Source: Micrococcus lylae NBRC 15355 (lineage in GTDB: Bacteria; Actinomycetota; Actinomycetes; Actinomycetales; Micrococcaceae). Taken from it: 64,000 nt of DNA. Of the stretch, positions 10,401-19,020 are shown piece by piece. The position numbers were made by a program, and so were the translations under genes. The notes beneath the pieces are model-generated. The model saw only the letters and a list, made by a program, of their open reading frames with translations, did no database searches and was not told where the DNA came from. Each line of letters starts with the position of its first letter. Position 1 is the stretch's first letter. The stretch spans positions 1-64,000 of the forward strand of contig NZ_BCSN01000003.1 in assembly GCF_001570885.1 (NCBI RefSeq), read 5' to 3'.

Positions 10401-11053
10401 CCCGCGGCGGAGTCGGCGATGCGCTCGGCGGTGTGCCGGCCGATCAGGACCATGAACAACGGCACCAGCGGCAGGGTGAGCAGCAGCAGCAGCGCGGACA
10501 GCGGATCTCGCAGCAGCGCCCACCCGATCAGCGCGGGTGGGACCACCGCTGCCGCGGCCAGGGCGGGCAGCACCCGCGCGTGGTAGTCGTCCAGTCCCTC
10601 CAGGCCGCGGGTCGCCACCACCGCGTCCGGGCCCACGTCCTCGCCCAGGGCGTCGGCCTCGTCCAGGCGGCGCCGCAGCAGCGCACGGCGCAGGTCCGCC
10701 TGCACCTGCAGGGAGGTCCGGCGCCCCAGCGCCGGAGCGATCGCCTCCGCCGCCGCACGCAGCAGGGTGCCCGCCGCGCCCAGCAGCAGGGCGAGGCCGA
10801 CCTGGTCCGCCTCCACTGGCCCGGCAGGGGCCGGCGGGCGCAGGAGCAGGTCGAGCAGGTCGGAGGCATCGGGGACGGGCAGGGCCGCAGCCAGCCCGGT
10901 CAGCAGCCGGGTCAGCGCCTCGGCGAGCAGGATCCATCCGCCCGCACGCAGCACGGCGCAGCCCAGCAGGGGGACCAGCAGCCGCCGGGAGGCGGAGTCT
11001 CGGGGAAGGGGGCCGGAAGACCGAGGTGCCCGGCCGTCGTCGGGACGACTCAC
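7472..11053 (-). CDS. cydDC: fused CydD-CydC thiol reductant ABC exporter
   Basis: This is a single-chain version of the heterodimeric ABC exporter CydDC, which moves glutathione/cysteine-type reductants across the membrane and is needed to assemble cytochrome bd. It has 1193 aa with two membrane-plus-ATPase halves. Half one has a Walker A variant GSGTGKST, a signature LSPGE and Walker B RLVLLDEPTAHLDE. Half two (from about residue 590) has GPSGSGKST, a canonical LSGGQ and VVLLDEPTAHLG. The first signature departs from LSGGQ, as often happens in asymmetric exporters. The GTG start at 11053 overlaps the cydB stop (GTGA), so translation is coupled. It follows cydA and cydB in one operon. Such fusions are known in actinobacteria. 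Confidence 0.93.
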   Translation of the reverse strand: MSRPDDGRAPRSSGPLPRDSASRRLLVPLLGCAVLRAGGWILLAEALTRLLTGLAAALPVPDASDLLDLLLRPPAPAGPVEADQVGLALLLGAAGTLLRAAAEAIAPALGRRTSLQVQADLRRALLRRRLDEADALGEDVGPDAVVATRGLEGLDDYHARVLPALAAAAVVPPALIGWALLRDPLSALLLLLTLPLVPLFMVLIGRHTAERIADSAAGLARLSSQLAELARGLPVLVGLHRAGVQRRSLERVSERHRAATMGTLRTAFVSGLALELIASLSVAVVAVVIGVRLVSGSLGLAEGLVVLVMAAEVYLPLRDLGAAFHATEDAEAARDRIDARLHEPLRVPALDRLRGADDAGEDPAQPVLALDGLRIAYGAGPWVVDGLDLSVPAGEARVLSTGSGTGKSTVLHLLAGLLRDDDVRVAGTVRAPEPGRVLWLGQHPEFAAPTGAEELALAGADPVQARSALEAVGLRADLAERPVDDLSPGERRRLALARLLARLAQTGDDDADGAPRLVLLDEPTAHLDETAADRVRRLLLTIRTDRVPGMSLPPVALLIASHDPALAGSGRPPTAAVADAGIDAAVTGPPVASTAQRVPRGRHVLRLLPWGARRLWAAVGWAVGTHLSAALLAGLSGWLIVMAAYQPPILYLLAVIVLVRAFGVSRGVCRYLERLSAHDAVLAWAGRLRLRIWDRLGADPAAFRRLSRADGALSALVADVDALRDAVPRVLVPVPAALLAWAVTAAIVSVLAPGPAAAALPVAAAGLVLVPAAVLLVDRAASGAAATRRSALLGHVTRLLQAAADLHANGLAERALQRLDRTAEQLDAPARRASRAAGLGAALAVAASSASALAAAQAALDTGTAAPAAALAVLIALSWAEPLAALGTAAAQLPVLRDRGRAVAPLLAGPEPTGSGRPTSAAEADTVVEADTVVETLLLEDAAAWHPGAQEPVWTGLDLRARRGERIGVVGPSGSGKSTLLSVLLGLLPPAQGRYALLTAAESEEVESKEAGPELGPGTAPVCRPGADAAGTGRRAEAGTRPSADRLRRVAWTPQDALVFDSTVRGNLALSRDPQQAPDEEELTDALRRVGLDGWLAAQPDGLDTRVGPGGRRLSGGQRQRLAVARALLAGADVVLLDEPTAHLGRDEGHALMQDLVAGLGERITVTVTHDEALVADADVVLRLGAEHGHRRR

Positions 11054-12072
11054 ACCGGGCGGACCGCGTGGGCCGTGGGGATGTGGGTGACAGCGATGCG
11101 GCGGCGGAAGGTCCAGTAGGACCAGGCGGTGTAGGCCAGGACGATCGGCACGAAGACGACCGTCACCCACGCCATGACGGTGAGCGTGTAGGCGCCCGAC
11201 GAGGCGTTCTCCACGGTGAGGCTGTACGCGGGGTCGATGGTGGAGGGCAGCACCACCGGGTAGACGGCGGTGAACAGGGCGGCCACGCCGGCGGCCAGGA
11301 AGCCCGCCATGCCGGCGAACGTCAGGCCCTCACGGCCGGCACGCGCCCACATCCAGGCCGCCGCCAGGGCCACCACGGCGAGCACCGTGAGCACCCACGG
11401 CAGGACGGCGCCGCGGCGGGCGACCACGAGCACGACCCACAGGGCCAACGGCGCCACGAGCACCGGGAGCCAGCGGCCCAGCACCCGACGGGCCGCCTCG
11501 CGTGCGGCGCCGTCGGTCTTCAGGCCGAGGAATGCCCATGCCTGGGCGATCGCGTAGAGGACCACCGCCACGCCGCCGAGCAGCGCGTACGGGGTGATCC
11601 AGACGAAGGGGCCGCCCACGCGGTCGCCGTTGGCGTCCAGCGGCAGGCCGGTGGTGGTCAGGGCGAGCATGGCGCCCACGGTGAAGGCGGCCAGCAGCGA
11701 GCCGCCGGCCAGGCAGGCGTCCCATACGGCGCGCCCGGCGTCGGTGATCGCCTTGCCGCGGTACTCGATGGCCACGGCGCGCAGGATCAGTCCCACCAGC
11801 GTCAGCGTCAGCGGCAGGTAGAGGGCAGAGAACAGCGAGGCGTACCAGTGCGGGAACGCCGCGAAGGTCGCGCCGCCGGCGGTGAGCAGCCACACCTCGT
11901 TGCCGTCCCACACGGGACCGATGGTGTTGAGCAGCTGGCGCCGGGAGCGCTCGTCCCGCGCCCACAGGCGCATGAGCATCCCGACGCCGAGGTCGAAGCC
12001 CTCGAGCAGCAGGTAGCCGAGCCAGAGGACTCCGATGAGGGCGAACCAGATGGTGGGCAGGGTCTCTGCCAT
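11050..12072 (-). CDS. cydB: cytochrome bd ubiquinol oxidase subunit II
   Basis: This is the second subunit of the high-affinity terminal oxidase cytochrome bd, 340 aa, with about eight to nine transmembrane helices. The N-terminus MAETLPTIWFALIGVLWLGY and the segment LLEGFDLGVGML are typical of the family. GPVWDGNEVWLL is the conserved loop near the first helices. The ATG at 12072 has a strong ribosome binding site (AAGGAGAA). It lies 31 bp after cydA and overlaps the start of cydDC by 4 nt. The full oxidase and its assembly exporter are therefore made from one transcript. It acts in the cytoplasmic membrane, reducing oxygen with menaquinol (actinobacteria use menaquinone). Confidence 0.95.
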   Translation of the reverse strand: MAETLPTIWFALIGVLWLGYLLLEGFDLGVGMLMRLWARDERSRRQLLNTIGPVWDGNEVWLLTAGGATFAAFPHWYASLFSALYLPLTLTLVGLILRAVAIEYRGKAITDAGRAVWDACLAGGSLLAAFTVGAMLALTTTGLPLDANGDRVGGPFVWITPYALLGGVAVVLYAIAQAWAFLGLKTDGAAREAARRVLGRWLPVLVAPLALWVVLVVARRGAVLPWVLTVLAVVALAAAWMWARAGREGLTFAGMAGFLAAGVAALFTAVYPVVLPSTIDPAYSLTVENASSGAYTLTVMAWVTVVFVPIVLAYTAWSYWTFRRRIAVTHIPTAHAVRPV

Positions 12073-12103
12073 GGTGACGTTCTCCTTGGGTCCCGATCGC
12101 GGG

Positions 12104-13690
12104 TCAGTAGGCGAAGGCGAGGACGTCGTCCTCGTCGTGGTCGTGGTCGGCGGGGTCCGCGTGCTCGTGTGCGGTGAGCTCCGGCATGCCGGCGGGCACA
12201 CCGCCGCGCACATAGCGGGCCAGCAGGACGACCTCGACCACGAGCAGCGTGCCGTAGAGCAGGGCGAAGACGATCAGGGACACGAGGATCTCGAACCCAT
12301 CGACGCCCGGGGATACCGCCGCGGCGGTGAACATGAACACCTGGTCGCCGGCGGGCAGGGCGGGGTTCGGGGCCACGACGAACGGTTGGCGGCCCATCTC
12401 GGTGAACACCCAGCCGGCCATGTTCGCTCCGAAGGAGCCTCCGATGGACAGCACGGCCACGCGCATCCAGTTCCGGCTGGCCGGCACCGTCCCCCTGCGC
12501 GTCATCCACAGGGCGCAGGCGGCCGCGAGCGCTGCGAGGCCGCCGAAGGTGATCATCAGACGGAAGCCCCAGTAGGTGACCTCCATGAGCGGCTGGTAGT
12601 CGATCTGCATGCCGGCGCGCTCGCCGTACATGGGGTCGTCCGGCAGGTGGGTGCCGTACTTCTGCTCGTACTCGGGGATGAGGGTGGTGACGCCCTTCAC
12701 CGGGGTCGTGAAGTCCTCATAGGCGAGGTAGGACAGCAGGCCCGGGATCTCGACCACTCCGACGACGTCGTCGCAGGTGGTGGCGCCCGACCGGTTGGAG
12801 AGGTCGGCGAAGGAGAAGACCGAGAACGCGGTGCCGTCGTGGCAGGCCGCCTCCGCGGAGGCCATCTTCAGCGGCTGGTTCTCGATCATCTGCTGAGCCT
12901 GCGCGTGACCGGTGAAGGCGGTGCCGACGAACCCGATGATCGCGACCACGGCGCCGATCCGCAGGGAGCGGAGCCAGACGGTGTGGTCCTGGCGGTCACG
13001 GGCGGCCGAGCCGGTCTCCCCCACCACCACACGGCCGTCCGCGTCCACGGTGTCGATGCCGTCGGCACGTCGTCGCCACAGGTGGTACCAGGAGATGCCG
13101 AGCAGAAAGCCCCCGCCGACGGCGTAGGCGCCCATGAGGGTGTGCGGGAAGTGGGTCAGCAGGATCGGGTTGGTCAGCACCGCGCCGATGTCGTCCAGCA
13201 CCGGGCGTCCGTCCACGACCCGGTATCCCACCGGATGCTGCATGAAGGCGTTGGCCGCCATGATGAAGAACGCGGAGAAGTGGGCGCCGATCACGGCCAG
13301 CCAGAGTGCGGCGAGGTGGACGGCCTTCGGCAGCGTCTTCCAGCCGAAGATCCAGGCGCCCAGGAACACGGACTCCAGGAAGAACGCGATGAGCGCCTCC
13401 ATGGCCAGCGGGGCGCCGAACACGTCGCCCACGAAGCGGGAGTACTCGGACCAGGCCATCCCGAACTGGAACTCCTGCACGATGCCCGTGGCCACACCCA
13501 TGATGAAGTTGATGAGGAAGAGCTTTCCCCAGAACTTCGTCATGCGCAGATACGCCTCCTTTCCGGTGGCGAACCAGGCGGTCTGCAGGACCGCCACGAG
13601 CAGGCCGAGGCCGATCGTGAGCGGGACCATGAGGAAGTGGTAGACGGTCGTGATGCCGAACTGCCAGCGGGCGAGTTCCAGGGGATCCAT
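12104..13690 (-). CDS. cydA: cytochrome bd ubiquinol oxidase subunit I
   Basis: This is the haem-bearing subunit of cytochrome bd, 528 aa. His18 in TTVYHFLMVPLTIGL matches the haem ligand His19 of E. coli CydA. The quinol-loop-side motif GRQPFVVAPNPALP corresponds to the conserved GRQPW region. The periplasmic Q-loop appears to be the short actinobacterial/Gram-positive form. About nine membrane helices are visible. The ATG at 13690 is preceded by a GGAG about 10 nt upstream. It is the first gene of cydA-cydB-cydDC and is divergent from oleA across 209 bp that must hold promoters for both operons. I saw no clear Rex or other operator there. Confidence 0.95.
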   Translation of the reverse strand: MDPLELARWQFGITTVYHFLMVPLTIGLGLLVAVLQTAWFATGKEAYLRMTKFWGKLFLINFIMGVATGIVQEFQFGMAWSEYSRFVGDVFGAPLAMEALIAFFLESVFLGAWIFGWKTLPKAVHLAALWLAVIGAHFSAFFIMAANAFMQHPVGYRVVDGRPVLDDIGAVLTNPILLTHFPHTLMGAYAVGGGFLLGISWYHLWRRRADGIDTVDADGRVVVGETGSAARDRQDHTVWLRSLRIGAVVAIIGFVGTAFTGHAQAQQMIENQPLKMASAEAACHDGTAFSVFSFADLSNRSGATTCDDVVGVVEIPGLLSYLAYEDFTTPVKGVTTLIPEYEQKYGTHLPDDPMYGERAGMQIDYQPLMEVTYWGFRLMITFGGLAALAAACALWMTRRGTVPASRNWMRVAVLSIGGSFGANMAGWVFTEMGRQPFVVAPNPALPAGDQVFMFTAAAVSPGVDGFEILVSLIVFALLYGTLLVVEVVLLARYVRGGVPAGMPELTAHEHADPADHDHDEDDVLAFAY

Positions 13691-13823
13691 ACTGTGAGAC
13701 TCCAGGGCAGAGACGTGATTCCACGGTGTGGGACGTTCTCAGGATACCCCTGGGCCATCACCGGTCAGGCATGTGTCGAGTGGCTCCGATCACCCTCCTG
13801 AGGCCCTCGGTCCCCCCGGGGGA

Positions 13824-13829
13824 TAGACT
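13824..13829 (+). promoter_or_regulatory. candidate -10 element for the ole operon
   Basis: TAGACT (in GGGGATAGACTCG) lies 70 nt before the oleA GTG. Transcription would start near 13837 and leave a leader of about 60 nt. The -35 region is not recognisable. The rest of 13691-13899 shows nothing else definite. Confidence 0.35.
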
Positions 13830-13899
13830 CGTTCTCCGGCCTGCCCGCTCGGCGGGCCCGACAGACGTGCCCCGAGCAGATTGGCCCAGGTAACCGAAC

Positions 13900-14922
13900 G
13901 TGTCCGGCAACGCCAGCTTCGAGTACTCCCGCGCCGCCCTCCTGGCGGTGACCGAGGTCGAGGCCCCGAACGAGCTCACCTCCGATGAGCTGGACGTCCG
14001 TCTGGACGACGTCCTCAAGCGCCTCAAGCTGCCCAAGGGGCTGCTGCAGCGCGTGGCCGGCGTCCGCGCCCGCCGCAACTGGGACAGGCCGGGCGACTTC
14101 CAGGAGGCCGCCGCCCGCGCCGGCACCGCCGCCCTCGAGGCCGCGGGGGTGCGCCCGGACCAGGTCGGCCTGATCGTCAACACCTCGGTCACCCGCGCCA
14201 CCCTCGAGCCGTCCGTGGCCGTCGGCGTCCACCACATGATGGGCCTGCCGACCTCCGCGGTGAACTTCGACATCACCAACGCCTGCCTCGGCTTCGTCAA
14301 CGGCATCATGCTGGCCTCCTCCCTCGTGGACGCCGGCCAGGTCGACTACGCCGTGGTCGTGGCCGGAGAGGACGCCCTCAAGGTCCAGGACGCCACCGTG
14401 GAGAACCTGCACTCCCCGCAGACCAACCGCGGCAACTTCATGGAGCAGTTCGCCTCCCTCACCCTCGGTTCGGGCGCCGCCGGCGCGGTGATCGGCTCCG
14501 CCGAGGAGCACCCGGAGGGCCACCGCATCGTCCGCGGCGTCACCCGCGCCGGTTCCGAGCACCACCTGCTCTGCGTGGGCGACCACAACGGCATGTACAC
14601 CGACTCCACCGGCCTGCTCGACGGCGGCCTCGAGCTCGTCATGGACGCCTGGAACGACGCGCCCGCCGACTGGGGCTGGAAGGACGCGGACCGGTTCATC
14701 ACCCACCAGGTCTCCCAGCTGCACACCAACGCGATCGCGGAGGCCGCCGGCCTGGACCTCGACCGCGTCCCCACCACCTTCCCGACGCTCGGCAACATCG
14801 GCCCGGCGTCCCTGCCCATCACCCTCGTCCGCGAGCAGGACACCCTCGAGCGCGGGGACAAGGTCCTCTGCCTCGGCGTCGGCTCCGGACTGAACACCGC
14901 CATGCTCGAGATCCAGTGGTGA
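13900..14922 (+). CDS. oleA: OleA, acyl-CoA head-to-head condensing enzyme
   Basis: This thiolase-fold enzyme condenses two fatty acyl-CoAs head to head to a 2-alkyl-3-ketoacid, the first step of long-chain olefin synthesis. It has 340 aa. Catalytic residues fit OleA and not FabH. Cys129 is in NACLGF, His269 in FITHQVSQLH, Asn299 in TLGNIGPASLP, and Glu103 in TLEPSVAVG matches the glutamate that OleA dimers lend to the partner site. The spacing Glu103-Cys129-His269-Asn299 is nearly the same as in the Xanthomonas enzyme (117-143-285-315, from memory). The start is GTG. The gene leads an operon with oleBC (16-nt gap) and oleD. M. luteus is known to make C29-type alkenes by this route. Confidence 0.93.
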   Translation: MSGNASFEYSRAALLAVTEVEAPNELTSDELDVRLDDVLKRLKLPKGLLQRVAGVRARRNWDRPGDFQEAAARAGTAALEAAGVRPDQVGLIVNTSVTRATLEPSVAVGVHHMMGLPTSAVNFDITNACLGFVNGIMLASSLVDAGQVDYAVVVAGEDALKVQDATVENLHSPQTNRGNFMEQFASLTLGSGAAGAVIGSAEEHPEGHRIVRGVTRAGSEHHLLCVGDHNGMYTDSTGLLDGGLELVMDAWNDAPADWGWKDADRFITHQVSQLHTNAIAEAAGLDLDRVPTTFPTLGNIGPASLPITLVREQDTLERGDKVLCLGVGSGLNTAMLEIQW

Positions 14923-14938
14923 GAAGGAGGACCACGCC

Positions 14939-17900
14939 GTGAGCATCCCCGCAGCCGCAGCGACCATCCCCCCGATCGACAGGATGCCCGGGTGGGACCC
15001 GCAGTGGTCCCGCCTGCTCACGGTCCAGTCCCCCGCGGACCCGGCCGGCACCGTCCGGACCTTCCACATCGCGGACACCGGCCCGGCCCTGGCCGCGATG
15101 GGCGTGGAGGTGCACGGCACCATCCTCGCCGTCCACGGCAACCCGACCTGGTCCTACCTGTGGCGCTCGCTCATGCGCGCCACCGTGGACCAGGCCCGCG
15201 CCGGCGGCACCGCCTGGCGCATGATCGCCCCGGACCAGCTGGACATGGGCTTCTCCGAGCGCCTTCCCCACGCGCAGATGCCCCGCCCGGAGACGATGGG
15301 CACCGCCGACTCGGACTACCGCGGCCTCGCCGCCCGCCTGGACGACCTCACCGCGATCACCGACGCCCTGGAGCTGCCCGGCCTCGTGGCCGCCGGCCAC
15401 CGCCTCGTGACGATCGGCCACGACTGGGGCGGCGTCGTCTCCCTGGGCTGGGCCGGCCGCCACGCCGAGCTGCTGTCCGGTGTGATGACGCTGAACACCG
15501 CCGTCCACCAGCCGGAGGGCGCCCCCATCCCGGTGCCGCTGCAGGCCGCCCTCGCCGGCCCCCTGCTGGCCAACTCGACCGTGGCCACGGACGCGTTCGT
15601 CTCCGTCACCACGTCCCTGGCCAGCCCGCAGCTGTCCCGCGCGGTGCGCGCCGCCTATCACCTGCCGTACACCTCTGCGGACCGCCGCGGCGGTGTGGGC
15701 GGCTTCGTGGCGGACATCCCCGCCACCGCCGACCACGGCTCCCACCCCGCGCTGCAGGAGGTCTCCGCAGGCGTGTCCGCCCTGGGCGCCGCCGACGTTC
15801 CCGCCCTGATCCTGTGGGGCGCAGACGACCCCGTCTTCCTCGACCGCTATCTCGACGACCTGCGCGACCGCCTTCCGGCCGCCCGTGTGCACCGCTACGA
15901 GGAGGCCGGCCACCTGCTCGTCGAGGACCGGGACCTGACCGGACCCGTCCTCACGTGGCTGGAGCTCCTGGACACCGGCATGCTCTCCTCCCCGGGATCG
16001 GGCCTGCCCGTGTCCCTGCCGGAGCCCGAGCTGCGCTACGAGGCGCACCCGTCCACCACGTCCCTGCACCTGGAGGACCTCGAGTCCCACGTCTCAGCCG
16101 GTGAGGAGGACGACGACGGCACCGCACCCTCCGGCCAGGACGTCCCCGCCGCCCCGGCGCAGCCCGCCTCCTCGTCCTCCGGACGCCGTCGCCTGTGGGA
16201 CCAGCTGGAGGAATGGGGCGCGCCGGAGGCCTACAACCGCGACGCCACCGCCCTGGTGGACATGACCGGCGCCGCCAGCTCCCGAGCGATCGTGCGCCGG
16301 AAGCGCCGCCCCGTGGCCGTGAGCTGGGGCGAGCTGCAGGAGATGGTCTCGGCGATCGCCACCGGCCTGTGGGCCGCGGGGGTCCGCCCGGGGGACCGCG
16401 TCTCCATGCTCGTGCCGCCGGGCCGGGACCTCACCGCCGCCCTCTACGCCGTGCTGCGCCTGGGCGCCGTGGCCGTCGTCGCGGACCAGGGCCTGGGCAT
16501 CAAGGGCATGACCCGGGCCATGAAGTCCGCCCGCCCGAAGTGGATCATCGGTCAGACCCCCGGCCTCACCCTCGCCCGGGCGCAGTCCTGGCCGGGCACC
16601 CGCTTCTCCGTGGCCACGCTGGGGGCCGCCCAGCGCTCCCTGCTGAACGTGGAGGACAGCCTCTACGCCATGGTGGAGCGCCACCGCGACCCGCACCGCG
16701 TCGGCCCGGTGGACGAGCAGGGCCAGATGCTGCCGGTCCCCGAGGAGCACCAGGAGGCCGCCGTCCTGTTCACCTCCGGCTCCACCGGTCCGGCCAAGGG
16801 CGTCGTCTACACCCACGGCCGCCTGGGCCACCTGGTGCGGCGCATCCGCCGCACGCTCGGCATCGAGCCGGGCTCGTCCCTGCTCGCCGGGTTCGCGCCG
16901 TTCGCGCTGCTGGGCCCTGCCCTGGGCGCCACCTCCGTGTCCCCGGACATGGACGTCACCAAGCCGGCCACGCTGACGGCCCGCGGCCTCGCCGAAGCCG
17001 CAGAGGCAGGCCAGTCCACCGTGCTGTTCGCCTCCCCCGCCGCACTGCGCAACGTCGTGGCCACGGCCGACGAGCTGGACGAGGCCGGGCACGCCGTCCT
17101 CGACCGGATCCGTCTGGTCCTCTCCGCCGGGGCCCCCGTCCCACCGTCCCTGATGCGCCAGGTGACCGCGCTCGTGCCGAACGCGCAGGTCCACTCCCCC
17201 TACGGCATGACCGAGGGCCTGCTGCTCACGGACATCGACGCGGACACCGTCCAGGAGCTCGTGCACGCCAAGGACGCCGGCGTGTGCGTCGGCACCCCCA
17301 TCGAGACCGTGGAGGTCGCGATCGCCCCGCTGCTGGAGGACGGCTCCGCGGAGGAGGTCATCCTGGACCGCGAGTCCGGCTGGGGCGTGCTGGGCGAGGT
17401 CGTCGTCTCGGCGCCGCATCTGAAGGAGCGCTACGACGCCCTCTGGTACACGGACCAGCAGTCCAAGCGGGACAGCCTGTTCGGCGGCGGCGGGCGCGTG
17501 TGGCACCGCACCAACGACGTCGGCCACGTCGACGCCGAGGGGCGCCTCTGGATCGAGGGCCGTCTGCAGCACGTCGTGTCCACCCCTCACGGCCCGGTCG
17601 CCCCGGTGGGCCCGGAGGCCGCCATCGACGCCCTCGGCCCGGTCGACCGCTGCGCGGTCGTCGGCGTGGGCCCCGCCGGCACCCAGGCGCTGGTGGTCTG
17701 CGTGGAGGCGGCGAAGCCTGCGACCCGTCCGGAGAAGCGTGCCGGTCACCTGCGGGACGGCCGCCCGAAGCCGGGTCTGGCCCCCGCCGAGCTGGCGACC
17801 CAGGTCCGTGCGGCCGTGGCGCCACTGGCCGTCTCCGCCGTCCTCGTCACGGAGGCCATCCCCACGGACATCCGACACAACTCCAAGATCGACCGTGCCC

Positions 17901-17956
17901 GCATGGCCCGGTGGGCCGAGCACGTGCTGGCCGGCGGAAAGGTGGGCCATCCCTGA
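14939..17956 (+). CDS. oleBC: OleBC fusion: beta-lactone decarboxylase and beta-lactone synthetase
   Basis: This is a natural two-enzyme fusion of 1005 aa. Residues about 20-345 are OleB, an alpha/beta hydrolase of the haloalkane dehalogenase group that splits CO2 from a cis-beta-lactone to give the alkene. The nucleophile is Asp162 (IGHDWGGV) and HGNPTWSY carries the Asn68 of the halide-binding site. Residues about 420-1005 are OleC, an AMP-binding enzyme that closes the 2-alkyl-3-hydroxyacid to the beta-lactone. Its P-loop FTSGSTGPAKG is near 611-621 and SPYGMTEG follows. An acidic, low-complexity linker of about 70 residues joins them. The GTG start has a strong AGAAGGAGG ribosome binding site. 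It overlaps oleD by 1 nt (TGATG). Confidence 0.94.
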   Translation: MSIPAAAATIPPIDRMPGWDPQWSRLLTVQSPADPAGTVRTFHIADTGPALAAMGVEVHGTILAVHGNPTWSYLWRSLMRATVDQARAGGTAWRMIAPDQLDMGFSERLPHAQMPRPETMGTADSDYRGLAARLDDLTAITDALELPGLVAAGHRLVTIGHDWGGVVSLGWAGRHAELLSGVMTLNTAVHQPEGAPIPVPLQAALAGPLLANSTVATDAFVSVTTSLASPQLSRAVRAAYHLPYTSADRRGGVGGFVADIPATADHGSHPALQEVSAGVSALGAADVPALILWGADDPVFLDRYLDDLRDRLPAARVHRYEEAGHLLVEDRDLTGPVLTWLELLDTGMLSSPGSGLPVSLPEPELRYEAHPSTTSLHLEDLESHVSAGEEDDDGTAPSGQDVPAAPAQPASSSSGRRRLWDQLEEWGAPEAYNRDATALVDMTGAASSRAIVRRKRRPVAVSWGELQEMVSAIATGLWAAGVRPGDRVSMLVPPGRDLTAALYAVLRLGAVAVVADQGLGIKGMTRAMKSARPKWIIGQTPGLTLARAQSWPGTRFSVATLGAAQRSLLNVEDSLYAMVERHRDPHRVGPVDEQGQMLPVPEEHQEAAVLFTSGSTGPAKGVVYTHGRLGHLVRRIRRTLGIEPGSSLLAGFAPFALLGPALGATSVSPDMDVTKPATLTARGLAEAAEAGQSTVLFASPAALRNVVATADELDEAGHAVLDRIRLVLSAGAPVPPSLMRQVTALVPNAQVHSPYGMTEGLLLTDIDADTVQELVHAKDAGVCVGTPIETVEVAIAPLLEDGSAEEVILDRESGWGVLGEVVVSAPHLKERYDALWYTDQQSKRDSLFGGGGRVWHRTNDVGHVDAEGRLWIEGRLQHVVSTPHGPVAPVGPEAAIDALGPVDRCAVVGVGPAGTQALVVCVEAAKPATRPEKRAGHLRDGRPKPGLAPAELATQVRAAVAPLAVSAVLVTEAIPTDIRHNSKIDRARMARWAEHVLAGGKVGHP

Positions 17957-19020
17957 TGTCACGCATGGGATTCGAGGTCGAGCTCGACGCGCTGGGCACT
18001 CCTCAGGTCTTCGAACAGCCTGAGGCGCACCGCGTCCTCGTCACCGGCGCCTCCGGCATCCTGGGCCAGGGCGTGGCACGGGCGCTGCTCGCCTCCGGCT
18101 CCGAGGTCGTCACCCTCCAGCGCCGCCCCTCCGGCGTCGAGGGCGCCGAGGACGTCCGCGGCTCCGTGGCGGACCCCGAGGCGGTCGCCCGCGCCATGGA
18201 CGGCGTGGACACGGTCGTGCACGTGGCCGCCAAGGTCTCGGTGTCCGGCCGCGAGGAGGAGTTCGAGCTCGTCAACGTCGCCGGCACCCAGTACGTGGTG
18301 GAGGCCGCCAGGGACGCCGGCGTCAGCCGCATGGTGCACATCTCCTCCCCGTCCGTGGCGCACGCCGGCAGCTCGATCGTCGGTGAGGGGGCCGGCCCGG
18401 CCGACCCGGCCGCCGCGCGAGGACCCTATGCCCGCACCAAGGCCGCCGGCGAGCTGATCGCGCTGTCCGCCGACTCGCCGTCCTTCCACGTGCTCGCCCT
18501 GCGCCCGCACCTGATGTGGGGTCCCGGAGACATGCAGCTGACCGACCGCATCGTGCAGCGGGCCCGCGCCGGCCGCATGCCGGTGCTCGGCTCCGGCGCC
18601 GCCCTCGTCGACACCCTCTACACCTGGAACGCCGTCGAGGCCGTCCTGGCCGCCGTGACCGCCGCGGACCACACGCACGGCGAGTCCCTCGTGGTCACCA
18701 ACGGGGAGCCGCGCCCGGTGGGCGAGCTCATCACCCGCATCGCCATGGCCGGCGGTGCCGCCCCGCCCCGCCTGCGCCTGCCCGCGGGCGTGGCCCGCCG
18801 CGCCGGCGCCCTCGTCGAGCGCGCGTGGGAGCGGAACCTCTTCGGCATGCGCCGTGCCACCGCCGACGGCGAACCGCCGCTCACCGAGTTCCTCGCCGAG
18901 CAACTGTCCACCTCCCACTGGTTCGACCAGCGCCGGACCCGCGAGGTCCTGGACTGGCGTCCCCGGGTGAGCATCGACGAGGGCCTCGAACGCGTCGCCG
19001 AGCACTACGCCGAGCGCTGA
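17956..19020 (+). CDS. oleD: OleD, NADPH-dependent 2-alkyl-3-ketoacid reductase
   Basis: This extended short-chain dehydrogenase of 354 aa reduces the OleA product to a 2-alkyl-3-hydroxyacid for OleC. The Rossmann motif VTGASGILGQG is near residues 29-39. The catalytic pair is Tyr158/Lys162 (GPYARTK), with upstream serines in VHISSPSVAH. The family is the 3-beta-hydroxysteroid dehydrogenase-like group. The ATG at 17956 shares one base with the oleBC stop, so translation is coupled. The frame stays open far upstream through oleBC, but that part is a shadow. The 3' end overlaps the convergent WYL regulator by 16 bp. In reaction order it acts between OleA and OleC. Confidence 0.93.
   Translation: MSRMGFEVELDALGTPQVFEQPEAHRVLVTGASGILGQGVARALLASGSEVVTLQRRPSGVEGAEDVRGSVADPEAVARAMDGVDTVVHVAAKVSVSGREEEFELVNVAGTQYVVEAARDAGVSRMVHISSPSVAHAGSSIVGEGAGPADPAAARGPYARTKAAGELIALSADSPSFHVLALRPHLMWGPGDMQLTDRIVQRARAGRMPVLGSGAALVDTLYTWNAVEAVLAAVTAADHTHGESLVVTNGEPRPVGELITRIAMAGGAAPPRLRLPAGVARRAGALVERAWERNLFGMRRATADGEPPLTEFLAEQLSTSHWFDQRRTREVLDWRPRVSIDEGLERVAEHYAER

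Noticed and set aside
16195-17955. Upstream extension of the oleD frame through oleBC
   Set aside because: The frame stays open but the product is Arg/Pro/Gly-rich shadow; OleD homology begins right after the ATG at 17956.
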